A stretch of 58,412 nt of DNA from Nostoc sp. JL34 (GTDB lineage Bacteria > Cyanobacteriota > Cyanobacteriia > Cyanobacteriales > Nostocaceae). The DNA lies in assembly GCF_017114945.1 (NCBI RefSeq), contig NZ_JABXKQ010000162.1:1-58412 (forward strand), given 5' to 3'. The translations under genes and the position numbers were made by a program. Below the pieces are notes generated by a model that was given only the letters and a program-made list of their open reading frames with translations, did not search any database and was not told where the DNA came from. Shown one piece after another: positions 46,455-54,855 of the stretch. Each line of letters opens with the position of its first letter. Positions within the stretch are counted from its first letter, which is position 1.

Positions 46455-47177
46455 ATGTCCAATATTTCTAGTTTAAGACTATTAGATTATTTCCAGTTGC
46501 ACAGTCTAAAAACAAAACCAAAACAGCAATATTTAGCAAATAGACCCTATACCGATGGCTACAATCAACAAGATGCCGGATTTAGTCTCATAGAGTTAGT
46601 AGTAGTAATGCTGTTAGTAGGAATTTTATCAGCGATCGCAGCTCCTGGTTGGCTTGCCTTTGTAAATCGACAACAGGTAAATAAGGCTAATGACGCTGTT
46701 TTCGCCGCACTGCAACAAGCACAACGCGAAGCTAAAAACAAAAAACTTAGCTACAGTGTCAGTTTTCAGAAAAATACCACAACTCAAAATGTAGAGGTTG
46801 CTATTTATCGTACCAATGCTGCAATCGCCACATGGACATGGAAATCTTTGGGGGCAGATGTAGGCGTTAGCTCTGATAAATTTCTGCTAGGTGCAAATCT
46901 CAGTGGTGAAAACGCTGCCAATTCTACTACTAATTCTCCTGTATCCTACCCTCCCCCAAGTACGCCAACAAAAATTACCTTTGACTATATGGGGACTTTA
47001 CCCAATGCAAGCTTTGGAACAGTTACAGCCCCTTCGACAGAGCCTGCTGGGTTAAAAATAGTGGTAGCTGTACCAAGCTCTACAAATTCTACCTCGGCTA
47101 GTAGCGTAAAGCGATGCGTCATTGTGAAGACTCTCTTAGGCTCAATGCTCACAGCAAAAGACGATAAATGCAGTTAA
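46455..47177 (+). CDS. hpsD: Pseudopilin HpsD
   Basis: This 240-residue protein has a long leader of about 45 residues and then the signature AGFSLIELVVVMLLVGILSA, with GspH-like continuation GWLAFVNRQQVNKANDAVFA. The C terminus KRCVIVKTLLGSMLTAKDD closely matches that of HpsH (KRCVIVSTILGSMRTAKE), so the two pseudopilins are paralogues. It follows hpsC by about 38 bases. Confidence 0.85.
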   Translation: MSNISSLRLLDYFQLHSLKTKPKQQYLANRPYTDGYNQQDAGFSLIELVVVMLLVGILSAIAAPGWLAFVNRQQVNKANDAVFAALQQAQREAKNKKLSYSVSFQKNTTTQNVEVAIYRTNAAIATWTWKSLGADVGVSSDKFLLGANLSGENAANSTTNSPVSYPPPSTPTKITFDYMGTLPNASFGTVTAPSTEPAGLKIVVAVPSSTNSTSASSVKRCVIVKTLLGSMLTAKDDKCS

Positions 47178-47227
47178 GTACTTTAGGTAGCAATATTTAT
47201 TCAAAAACACGCAATAATACTGTACAT

Positions 47228-47272
47228 AAAACTGCATGTTGATAGCAAAATTGAAACATCATGTGCAGTTTT
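47228..47272 (+). terminator. Possible terminator after hpsD
   Basis: AAAACTGCA (47228-47236) pairs with TGCAGTTTT (47264-47272) around a 27-base loop, 50 bases after the hpsD stop codon. The T-tail is weak, so partial read-through into hpsE is likely. Confidence 0.4.
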
Positions 47273-47373
47273 AATGTTTGATAGATTTATTTAAGAGCCA
47301 ACTGATAAATTAGCCATTAGCTGAACATATAAAAAGCGTTCTAATCAAAATATCAAAATGTAACTTTTGTCAA

Positions 47374-48333
47374 ATGACTGAGAACCTTGACTTTACTGTA
47401 GCTATCCCAACTTATAACGGTGAAAGTCGTTTGCCTGAACTATTAGAACGACTACAAAACCAACTTCACACCGAAAATTTATCTTGGGAAATTATAGTTG
47501 TAGACAACAACAGCACTGATAATACAGCTAAAGTTGTTCAAACCTATCAAAAAAATTGGCAGTGTCCTTACCCTTTAAAGTATTACTTTGAAGCCAAACA
47601 AGGCGCAGCTTATGCCCGAAAAAGGGCAGTTGCAGAAGCTAAAGGTAGATTCATAGGTTTTCTAGATGATGACAACTACCCAGTATCAAATTGGGTATCC
47701 GCGGCTTATACTTTTGGTGAAAAATATCCTCAGGCGGGAGCTTATGGCAGCCAAATTCATCCTGACTGGGAAGTAGAACCACCAGAAAACTTTCAGCGGA
47801 TTGCTCCATTCTTGGCAATTACAGAGCGGGGTAATTTACCGCTATTATATGAAGCAGCTAAAAAATTACTACCTCCTTCTGCTGGACTTGTTGTTCGTAA
47901 ACAAGCATGGTTAGAAAGTGTACCAGATAAGTCTATTTTAACTGGAAGAGTTAAAGGCAATATGCTTACCAGTGAAGACTTAGAAATGTTGTCTTACATC
48001 CAAAAATCAGGATGGGAAATTTGGTACAACCCAGAAATGGAAATTTCTCACAAAATCCCAAAGTTCCGTTTACAAAAAGATTATTTAATTCCGTTTTTTC
48101 GAGGTATTGGACTTAGCCGCTATGTAACTAGAATGATAAATATAAAACAGGTATATAGACCATTTGCTCTTTTACCTTATATGATAAATGACCTACGTAA
48201 AATCGCTTTCCACTTACTCAAATATCGAACTAAGCTCAAATATGATTTGGTTGTTGCTTGTGAAATGGAACTTTTTTTAAGTAGTTTCATTAGTCCTTTT
48301 TATCTTTGGAAAAATGGATATTTTAAAAAATAA
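47374..48333 (+). CDS. hpsE: Hormogonium polysaccharide glycosyltransferase HpsE (GT2)
   Basis: This 319-residue family 2 glycosyltransferase shows FTVAIPTYNGESRLPELLER, VVDNNSTDNT and the metal-binding DDD motif GFLDDDNYP. It has no clear transmembrane segments except a weak C-terminal one. It is very similar to the next gene (AIPAYNGATRLPKIL...FLDDDNLP), suggesting duplication. Role in synthesis of the hormogonium polysaccharide is taken from Nostoc punctiforme. Confidence 0.88.
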   Translation: MTENLDFTVAIPTYNGESRLPELLERLQNQLHTENLSWEIIVVDNNSTDNTAKVVQTYQKNWQCPYPLKYYFEAKQGAAYARKRAVAEAKGRFIGFLDDDNYPVSNWVSAAYTFGEKYPQAGAYGSQIHPDWEVEPPENFQRIAPFLAITERGNLPLLYEAAKKLLPPSAGLVVRKQAWLESVPDKSILTGRVKGNMLTSEDLEMLSYIQKSGWEIWYNPEMEISHKIPKFRLQKDYLIPFFRGIGLSRYVTRMINIKQVYRPFALLPYMINDLRKIAFHLLKYRTKLKYDLVVACEMELFLSSFISPFYLWKNGYFKK

Positions 48334-48354
48334 ATTATCAAAATATTAGGTATT

Positions 48355-49347
48355 ATGACTGAATTAACAGTTGAAAGTTTAGATATTAGCGTAGCCATTC
48401 CTGCATATAATGGAGCAACCCGTTTACCTAAAATTTTGGATAAACTATTAACCCAGGTAGGAGTAGAAAAACTTAACTGGGAAATTATTGTTGTGGATAA
48501 CAACAGTTCTGATAACACATCTGAAATAATCCAGAATTACCAAAAAATATATGATGGAAACTGTCATTTAAGATATTTTTTAGAAACCGAACAGGGAGCT
48601 GCTTTTGCACGACTCAGAGCAGTACGTGAAGCCAAAGGGCAGTTAATTGCATTTTTAGATGATGATAACTTACCTGCATCGGATTGGTTATCAGAAGCAT
48701 ATATATTTGGATTAGATCATCCTCAAGCAGGTGCTTGGAGTGGACAGATTCATGGTGATTTTGAAGTAAAGCCGCCAGAAAATTTTGAAAGAATTCAAGC
48801 TTTTTTAGCCATTAGAGAACATGGTTCAAATCCATATTTGTTTGATGCGGATAATTTAAGACTTCCTCCTGGTGCAGCGCTTGTTGTTCGGAAACAGGTA
48901 TGGCGTGAAAATGTACCACAGCGGCCTAATTTAAGCGGGAAGCTGCCTGGTATTTTAGTGCAGGGTGATGACTATGAACCATTGCTTTACATCCATTATG
49001 CAGGCTGGCAAATTTGGTATAACCCTACCATGCATACTTATCATCAAATACCCCATTGGCGCCTTGAGAGAGATTACCTCCTAACTCTGGCACGCGGCTG
49101 TGGCTTGTGTATTTTCCAGTTACGCTTGATAAATACTAAAAATTGGCAAAAACCAATAGTGTTTATGAAAACTATTTTAGGGAATTTACGCCGAGCATTA
49201 CAGCACCAGATTTCCTATAGAGGGCAATTTAAAAGTAATCTAATTGCTCTTTTTGAGATGGAATTTTACATAGCTAGTATGATGAGTCCTATCTACTACT
49301 TAAAATGTTATCTAGGTAGAGTATTAAAAAATAAGTTAGCCCTATAA
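48355..49347 (+). CDS. hpsF: Hormogonium polysaccharide glycosyltransferase HpsF (GT2)
   Basis: This 330-residue GT2 enzyme has ISVAIPAYNGATRLPKILDK, VVDNNSSDNT and IAFLDDDNLP. It is a paralogue of HpsE, which starts 981 bases upstream. The stop codon is followed almost at once by hpsG (ATG two bases on), so translation may be coupled. Confidence 0.86.
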   Translation: MTELTVESLDISVAIPAYNGATRLPKILDKLLTQVGVEKLNWEIIVVDNNSSDNTSEIIQNYQKIYDGNCHLRYFLETEQGAAFARLRAVREAKGQLIAFLDDDNLPASDWLSEAYIFGLDHPQAGAWSGQIHGDFEVKPPENFERIQAFLAIREHGSNPYLFDADNLRLPPGAALVVRKQVWRENVPQRPNLSGKLPGILVQGDDYEPLLYIHYAGWQIWYNPTMHTYHQIPHWRLERDYLLTLARGCGLCIFQLRLINTKNWQKPIVFMKTILGNLRRALQHQISYRGQFKSNLIALFEMEFYIASMMSPIYYLKCYLGRVLKNKLAL

Positions 49348-49348
49348 A

Positions 49349-50425
49349 ATGATGAAAACCAGTAAAAATTTGCCAAAAGTTTCTGTAATCATCCCTGCTT
49401 ATAATAGTGAAAAAACTATTAAGCACACAATTGAATCTGTTTTAAATCAAACTTTTACTGACCTAGAATTAATTGTAATTAATGATGGTTCACAAGACTC
49501 GACTTTAGAAGTTGTAACAAAAATCCAAGACTCACGAATAAAAGTATTTTCCTATTCCAATGCTGGTGGAAACGTTAGCCGTAACCGAGGGCTACACCAT
49601 TCAGTTGGAGAATTTGTTAGTTTCTTAGATGCGGATGATCTTTGGACACCTGATAAACTTCAGTCTCAGTTAAAAGCTCTGCAAGAAAACGTTAATGCAA
49701 AAGTTGCTTACAGTTGGACTGACTATATTAACGCAAATGGTCAATTTATACTTTCAGGTAAGCGCATTAATGTAAATGAAAATGTTTATGATAAATTGTT
49801 ACTAAATAACTTTTTAGAGAATGGTTCCAATCCGTTAATTTGTAGAAAAGCTTTAATTACATTAGGTGGCTTTGACGAATCTCTAAATGCAGCTCAGGAT
49901 TGGGATATGTGGCTGCGATTAGCCTCTAAGTTTGATTTTATATGTGTACCATCTGTACAAATCTTATATCGCATAAGTGCTAATTCAGTTTCTTCTAATC
50001 TTGTCAGGCAGGAAAAAGCCTGCTTGCAAGTACTTGAGAGAGCGTATAATGAAAAACCTTCTCTACGAGACGCTACGCGATCGACACTGAAGCATAGTTG
50101 GAATATAAGCCTAGCAAATTTATATAAATACCTGACCTGCAAAGCCCTACAAAAGCCGTTTAACCGGCAAAAAGGTTTAGCATCTGCTAGATTTCTGTGG
50201 AAGTATTTTCTTAATGACCCTTCAAGACTTCAGAATATAAATTTCACCTTAAAACTGCTATTGAAAATTCTCATAATTTTTATTTCGCCTACCTTGCTTT
50301 ACAGTATTCTTAATCGGCGCGAAGTCAGAAGCCAAGAAGCTGAAACATTGCTCAATATATGGGTAGCTGAAAATCGACCAGAAAGTAAAAATGGATACCC
50401 AGGTGTATTTACGATCTCTAGTTAA
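49349..50425 (+). CDS. hpsG: Hormogonium polysaccharide glycosyltransferase HpsG (GT2)
   Basis: This 358-residue GT2 enzyme shows VSVIIPAYNSEKTIKHTIES, VINDGSQDSTL and VSFLDADDLWTPDKL, with the acceptor-side AQDWDMWLRL. A short stretch (residues about 237-246, PSLRDATRST) is encoded by a dispersed repeat matching one at 1707-1735, an in-frame insertion. The last 35 bases overlap hpsH. Confidence 0.85.
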   Translation: MMKTSKNLPKVSVIIPAYNSEKTIKHTIESVLNQTFTDLELIVINDGSQDSTLEVVTKIQDSRIKVFSYSNAGGNVSRNRGLHHSVGEFVSFLDADDLWTPDKLQSQLKALQENVNAKVAYSWTDYINANGQFILSGKRINVNENVYDKLLLNNFLENGSNPLICRKALITLGGFDESLNAAQDWDMWLRLASKFDFICVPSVQILYRISANSVSSNLVRQEKACLQVLERAYNEKPSLRDATRSTLKHSWNISLANLYKYLTCKALQKPFNRQKGLASARFLWKYFLNDPSRLQNINFTLKLLLKILIIFISPTLLYSILNRREVRSQEAETLLNIWVAENRPESKNGYPGVFTISS

Positions 50426-50957
50426 TGCCAAAAATCTTTGCAATAAGAACTCTAACAGTGGTTTTACCTTGCCAGAGATGTTAGTAGTTGTTGTATTAAT
50501 TAGTATATTAGCTACAATCGGAATACTTAACTGGCTGGCTTTTGTGGAGACTCGCCGTCTCAACACTGCCCAAAACGAGGTCTATTATGCTATGCGGCAA
50601 GCACAAAGGCAAGCCACCAAAGATAAATTGACTTGGCAAGGTAGCTTTCGTGAACAAAACGGCATCGTTCAATGGGCAGTTCATCCTGCTACGGTAAACC
50701 CATCTAACGCTAACTGGAATAATCTAGATTCCAATGTGCGCTTAGATGAGGAAACAACTCTATCAGAGTCAAATGGCATCAAGCAAATCCAATTTGATTA
50801 CAGAGGTAATGTCAGTAAACCACCACTAGGAAGGATCACGCTATCCAGTAAGTCCGGTGGCAAAGTTAAACGTTGTGTAATAGTTTCAACAATTTTAGGG
50901 TCAATGCGAACGGCAAAGGAGCATACTACAACCAATAACGACAAGTATTGCTATTAA
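50391..50957 (+). CDS. hpsH: GspH-like pseudopilin HpsH
   Basis: This 188-residue protein has the prepilin segment SGFTLPEMLVVVVLISILAT, cleaved before phenylalanine with glutamate at +5, then NWLAFVETRRLNTAQNEVYY as in GspH-type proteins. It is a paralogue of HpsD with the same C-terminal KRCVIV/LGSM motif. It overlaps hpsG and is probably translated by coupling. Confidence 0.8.
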   Translation: MDTQVYLRSLVNAKNLCNKNSNSGFTLPEMLVVVVLISILATIGILNWLAFVETRRLNTAQNEVYYAMRQAQRQATKDKLTWQGSFREQNGIVQWAVHPATVNPSNANWNNLDSNVRLDEETTLSESNGIKQIQFDYRGNVSKPPLGRITLSSKSGGKVKRCVIVSTILGSMRTAKEHTTTNNDKYCY

Positions 50958-50989
50958 GATATTTTTAATTGATTCAAACAAGGTATTGT

Positions 50990-51637
50990 GTGCTTAACTT
51001 ACCAGCAAACCCGAAACAGCACCTAATTATTTTTACTCGCTATCCAGAACCAGGTAAGACAAAGACACGATTGATACCTGTTTTGGGGAATGTTGGTGCT
51101 GCTAATCTTCAACGTGAAATGACTGAGCATACAATATTTCAGGTTGAAGAATTGCAAAAAGCTATGGACATATCTGTGGAAGTGCGGTTTGCAGGTGGTG
51201 ATTCACAACTCATGCAAGACTGGCTGGGGTTGGATTTGCTTTACCAGTCTCAAGGTGAAGGGGATCTAGGTTTGCGGATGGCGCGATCGCTTTTCGATGC
51301 CTTTCAATCCGGTAGAAAAAAAGTAATTATCATCGGTACGGATTGTCCTGGATTGAATGCCCAAATTCTAGCAACAGCCTTTGATAAGTTACAGAACTTT
51401 GACCTTGTACTTGGCCCTGCGATCGACGGTGGATATTACTTAATTGGTTTGCGCCAACCCATCCTGGAGTTATTCGTTAACATCGAGTGGGGTACTGCTC
51501 AAGTATTCCAGAAAACTGTGGACATTGCCCACAAACTTAATTTATTACATGTGAACTTGTTGCCTTTAGCTGATGTTGACCGACCAGAGGATCTGCCGAT
51601 TTGGGAACAAGCCCTTGCAGGAGTGATCGAAAAATGA
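50990..51637 (+). CDS. hpsI: TIGR04282-type glycosyltransferase (HpsI)
   Basis: This protein of about 215 residues belongs to the DUF2064/TIGR04282 group of nucleotidyl/glycosyltransferase-fold proteins. It shows IIFTRYPEPGKTKTRLIP, IIGTDCPGL and LGPAIDGGYYLIGLRQP. The start is uncertain: GTG 50990 (with AAGG upstream) or TTG 50969. Its place after hpsH matches the hpsI position of Nostoc punctiforme as I remember it. Confidence 0.75.
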   Translation: MLNLPANPKQHLIIFTRYPEPGKTKTRLIPVLGNVGAANLQREMTEHTIFQVEELQKAMDISVEVRFAGGDSQLMQDWLGLDLLYQSQGEGDLGLRMARSLFDAFQSGRKKVIIIGTDCPGLNAQILATAFDKLQNFDLVLGPAIDGGYYLIGLRQPILELFVNIEWGTAQVFQKTVDIAHKLNLLHVNLLPLADVDRPEDLPIWEQALAGVIEK

Positions 51638-52110
51638 GGCAGATGAGAGAACTATAGAGATTTAGCGTTGCTCAATAAGGGGATGATTGAGGCTGATGCA
51701 AAGACACGGTGATTATTTTTGATCCATATTCCAAAATATCCTCTTATTCAGCAATGCGAGCGATTTTTGTATGGATGCAATTTCATTTTAGGGGTGTATA
51801 TCTATCTGTGTGACCCTAGAAAATGCCTGTATTACGACCAATCAAGAACTGCTATAAGGGAGATCGGGTAATTAATGAGTCTTTTCCTCTAGCCCTGCAT
51901 TAGCTTCGTATCTTAAAACACCAGGAATTTCCTGAAGACACTGTACATAACAAATGTTACTGTGGCCTAGTTGAAAACCAAGAGGCAGATAGCCTTTACC
52001 AGTATTGAATCTGCATTTGTGTTTCTACACAATAGTTACGCTCATGGGCACAATATTCAAGTAGCTTGAAATATGAAAATCACTCGTATTCACCGCCAGT
52101 TTGAAAAACT
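51638..52110. other. hpsI-hpsJ spacer
   Basis: This is 473 bases without a gene. Apart from the MITE-like element (separate entry) I see no repeat array or terminator, so a separate promoter for hpsJ probably lies in the second half. Confidence 0.45.
51665..51757. mobile_element. MITE-like element with 20-bp terminal inverted repeats
   Basis: GCGTTGCTCAATAAGGGGAT (51665-51684) and the reverse complement of 51738-51757 (GCATTGCTGAATAAGAGGAT) match at 17 of 20 positions and bound a 93-base non-coding element. No target duplication is clear. It sits in the hpsI-hpsJ gap. A family could be confirmed by finding other copies. Confidence 0.65.
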
Positions 52111-52953
52111 ATGGTTAACCGCTTTGCTTCCATGAGTACTGCCCTCACACTTAAGGTAGTTGGACTAATCTGCATTTTGTCCTTTTTCGTTGACTTTTTC
52201 ATTTTATTGTTACCCTTTCAACCTACTGATCGGGTGTGGCAAATCAACTTGGCAACAGCGCTAGTTGATCGGGGAATTGTTCCTTTAGTAGGTTTGGGGC
52301 TTCTATTTGCTGCCTATTGGATTGATAATGCTGATGCAGGAGGCGATCGCCCCCAAGGTATCGATTTAAGATTTCCCGCCTTGATCCTCTCAAGTATTTT
52401 AGGGTTGATGTTCTTGCTGATTTTTCCCCTGCACCTAAATAACGTCAATCAAGCGAAGACTCAAACACTCAACCGAATCACCCAAGAAGCAGATCAGGCA
52501 GAAAATCAACTGAACACTCGGTTATCGCAATTGCAAGCACAACTGAATACTGAGCAAGGAAAAGCGCAACTAGAGCAGCTGCGAAACCAAACCAAAGCTC
52601 AGTTTAGTGAAATCCTCAAAGATGACCAAAAATATAAGCAAGCACTTGAAAGCTCTCAAATTCCCGCAAATATAAAAGAGTTACTCAAGAAGGCTAAAAC
52701 AAATCCCCAAGCACTTGACAAAGCTATTGAACAACAAACAGATATTCAGACGCTGCAAACTCAACAACTGAGCCAACTTCGCCAGCGCAGAGACGAAGCA
52801 CAGAATCAAGCTAAAGATACTGCTTGGAAGTCTGGACTGCGGATTGGGATTAGCAGTTTACTGTTGTCTATTGGTTACATTATCATCGGCTGGACAGGCT
52901 TAAGAGGCAGGGGTGCTGTACAAGGTGGTAAACCTAGAGCTACCGCACGTTAA
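52111..52953 (+). CDS. hpsJ: HpsJ-family membrane coiled-coil protein
   Basis: This 280-residue protein has three hydrophobic spans in the first 110 residues (VVGLICILSFFVDFFILLL, VPLVGLGLLFAAYWI and ILSSILGLMFLLIFPLHL). A charged coiled coil of about 120 residues follows (around 112-235, rich in Q, K, L and E), then a last membrane span near 241-262. The layout and place fit HpsJ-family proteins of hps loci. The function is unknown; a structural role in the secretion complex is a guess. Confidence 0.65.
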   Translation: MVNRFASMSTALTLKVVGLICILSFFVDFFILLLPFQPTDRVWQINLATALVDRGIVPLVGLGLLFAAYWIDNADAGGDRPQGIDLRFPALILSSILGLMFLLIFPLHLNNVNQAKTQTLNRITQEADQAENQLNTRLSQLQAQLNTEQGKAQLEQLRNQTKAQFSEILKDDQKYKQALESSQIPANIKELLKKAKTNPQALDKAIEQQTDIQTLQTQQLSQLRQRRDEAQNQAKDTAWKSGLRIGISSLLLSIGYIIIGWTGLRGRGAVQGGKPRATAR

Positions 52954-53321
52954 TCCAGTATTGGCATGGCATTAGGATATATCCAAAAATTGTAAGATAA
53001 CGCACGAGGCAGATAGCGAAGCGTTAGCAAGTCCGCGAACGTCGGGCAGAAGGCAGGAGGAAAGGAGTATGATTGATTACTTTACTTATGGATCAAAAAC
53101 CCAGTTTAAAAATAAGAATTGTATCGAGACGCGCTGCGCTAACGCGTAGCGGCACGAATTGCGATACAAAGCTTTCACTAGCCTAAGTCTGACGTTTCGT
53201 GGGTTACTCCTGCCTTCTGCCTCTTGTCTCCTGAATGACGGATTATACTGCCATACGCCTAATAGCTAATAACAATAAAAAGACAATTATCACTGAGTAA
53301 AATCGCTATAAAACTTGGGTA
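52954..53321. repeat. Composite palindromic repeat in the hpsJ-hpsK gap
   Basis: GGCAGAAGGCAGGAG (53045-53059) is an exact inverted copy of 53207-53221. Inside lie GTATCGAGACGCGCTGCGCT (53121-53140) with inverted GTAGCGGC and GCGATAC ends, part of the dispersed GAGACGCTGCGCGAACG family. The whole 368-base gap appears to be made of layered repeats without a gene. Confidence 0.6.
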
Positions 53322-54230
53322 ATGTTCTCAATTTACATACTGACATATAACGAAGAGTTAGATATTGCTGCTTGTATCGAATCGGCGATGCTATCGGATG
53401 ACATCATTGTTGTAGATTCATGCAGTAGCGATCGCACTGTGGAAATCGCCAGTCGCTATCCCATCCGCGTCGTTCAACACTTTTTTGAAAGCCACGGACG
53501 CCAACGCACCTGGATGTTAGAGTCTATCCCCCCGAAGCACGAATGGGTTTATATTCTCGAAGCTGACGAGCGGATGACACCAGAACTGTTTGCGGAATGC
53601 CAAAAGTCAAGTCAAAATCCAGACTACATCGGTTACTATGTAGCTGAACGTGTCATGTTCATGAATCGTTGGATTCGCTACAGCACACAGTATCCCCGTT
53701 ACCAAATGCGACTCTTCCGCCACGGTAAAGTGTGGTTTACAGACTATGGTCATACTGAACGGGAAGTTTGTGAGGGTGCAACTAGCTTTTTAAAAGAAAC
53801 ATACCCACACTACACTTGTAGCAAAGGCTTGAGCCGCTGGATTGAAAAACATAACCGTTATTCTACAGATGAAGCTCAAGAAACACTGTATCAGCTAGAA
53901 CAAGGGAAGGTTAACTGGCGAGATTTATTTTTTGGCAAATCGGAAGTTGAAAAACGCCGCGCCCTGAAAGATTTGTCTTTACGTTTACCTGCTAGACCGT
54001 TGCTACGGTTTGTATATATGTATTTTATCTTAGGAGGCTGTTTAGATGGACGTGCCGGAACCGCTTGGTGTACATTGCAGGCATTCTACGAATATCTGAT
54101 TTTGCTGAAAGTCTGGGAAATGAAGTATTTACCACAACCTAATTTAGACGCAACAGCAACTCTGGCACAAGAGAATATACAACAGGTGCAGTGCGCGGAT
54201 TCTGAAACTACACCGGTTGATGCAGCGTGA
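53322..54230 (+). CDS. hpsK: Glycosyltransferase family 2, HpsK-like
   Basis: This 302-residue GT2 enzyme of the WaaE/KdtX-like group shows FSIYILTYNEELDIAACIES, IIVVDSCSSDRT and YILEADERMTPEL. The C-terminal segment has a hydrophobic stretch LLRFVYMYFILGGCLDGRAG. It is the last gene of the plus-strand hps cluster and is followed by a good terminator. The symbol rests on gene order. Confidence 0.7.
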   Translation: MFSIYILTYNEELDIAACIESAMLSDDIIVVDSCSSDRTVEIASRYPIRVVQHFFESHGRQRTWMLESIPPKHEWVYILEADERMTPELFAECQKSSQNPDYIGYYVAERVMFMNRWIRYSTQYPRYQMRLFRHGKVWFTDYGHTEREVCEGATSFLKETYPHYTCSKGLSRWIEKHNRYSTDEAQETLYQLEQGKVNWRDLFFGKSEVEKRRALKDLSLRLPARPLLRFVYMYFILGGCLDGRAGTAWCTLQAFYEYLILLKVWEMKYLPQPNLDATATLAQENIQQVQCADSETTPVDAA

Positions 54231-54306
54231 AGGAGACTGGAGATTAGAAGGATTTCCAGTAAATCAGCGATCGCAAAATCATAGGGGTACACAGATGTGC
54301 TACACA

Positions 54307-54345
54307 GAACCCTGACTTCTTTGAAAAGTCGGGGTTCTTATTTTT
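54307..54345 (+). terminator. Hairpin terminator after hpsK (dispersed GAACCCCGACTTC element)
   Basis: GAACCC (54307-54312) pairs with GGGTTC (54332-54337), extended by TGACTT/AAGTCG with one mismatch, and followed by TTATTTTT. A degenerate copy occurs at 35800-35832, so this is a dispersed hairpin repeat used here as a terminator. Confidence 0.8.
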
Positions 54346-54855
54346 GATGATTCAAGGCTACCTAATAAGGGACTTCCAAATCAAAAAACATCCTAAATTT
54401 TCTAGTGGGATGGGTGTCCCCATCTGTCCTATATTTAGGGTGGGCAGGATACTCACCTACTAAATGAATAATTTATTTCTTGGAAATCCTTAATAAATTA
54501 ATATTTTTAACAGAACATTTTCATAAAAGCCGCTCCTGCTCAAATGTGAGTAACTGAACAGATAAAATAATTTCTTAGTTTACTCAGTGGTACTTTCATA
54601 ATCATGAGCAGCTTTTGATTGAGCGCGGTAGATTAGTAATACCTAAGAACTTGCAACAATCATTTACAAGTCTTACAAAGAAAAGTAACATCCTCTGAGA
54701 ATAACCAGTCGCCATCGGATTGGTTAATGTCTATGTGTATGCTTATAGGAAAATAGCTGATTTACAGCAGCAGGCAACTTGCTAGCGTTTTAGACAGTTG
54801 CTTGCGGCAGAAATTGCCAAAGTTAAAGCCTTCGGAATTTGACGAATCTGCTGGT
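54346..54855. other. Spacer before the DUF502 gene
   Basis: About 510 bases contain no supported gene or array. The rare in-frame start codon TTG at 54802 opens the DUF502 frame, but ATG 54856 is more likely. The stretch presumably holds that gene's promoter. Confidence 0.4.
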
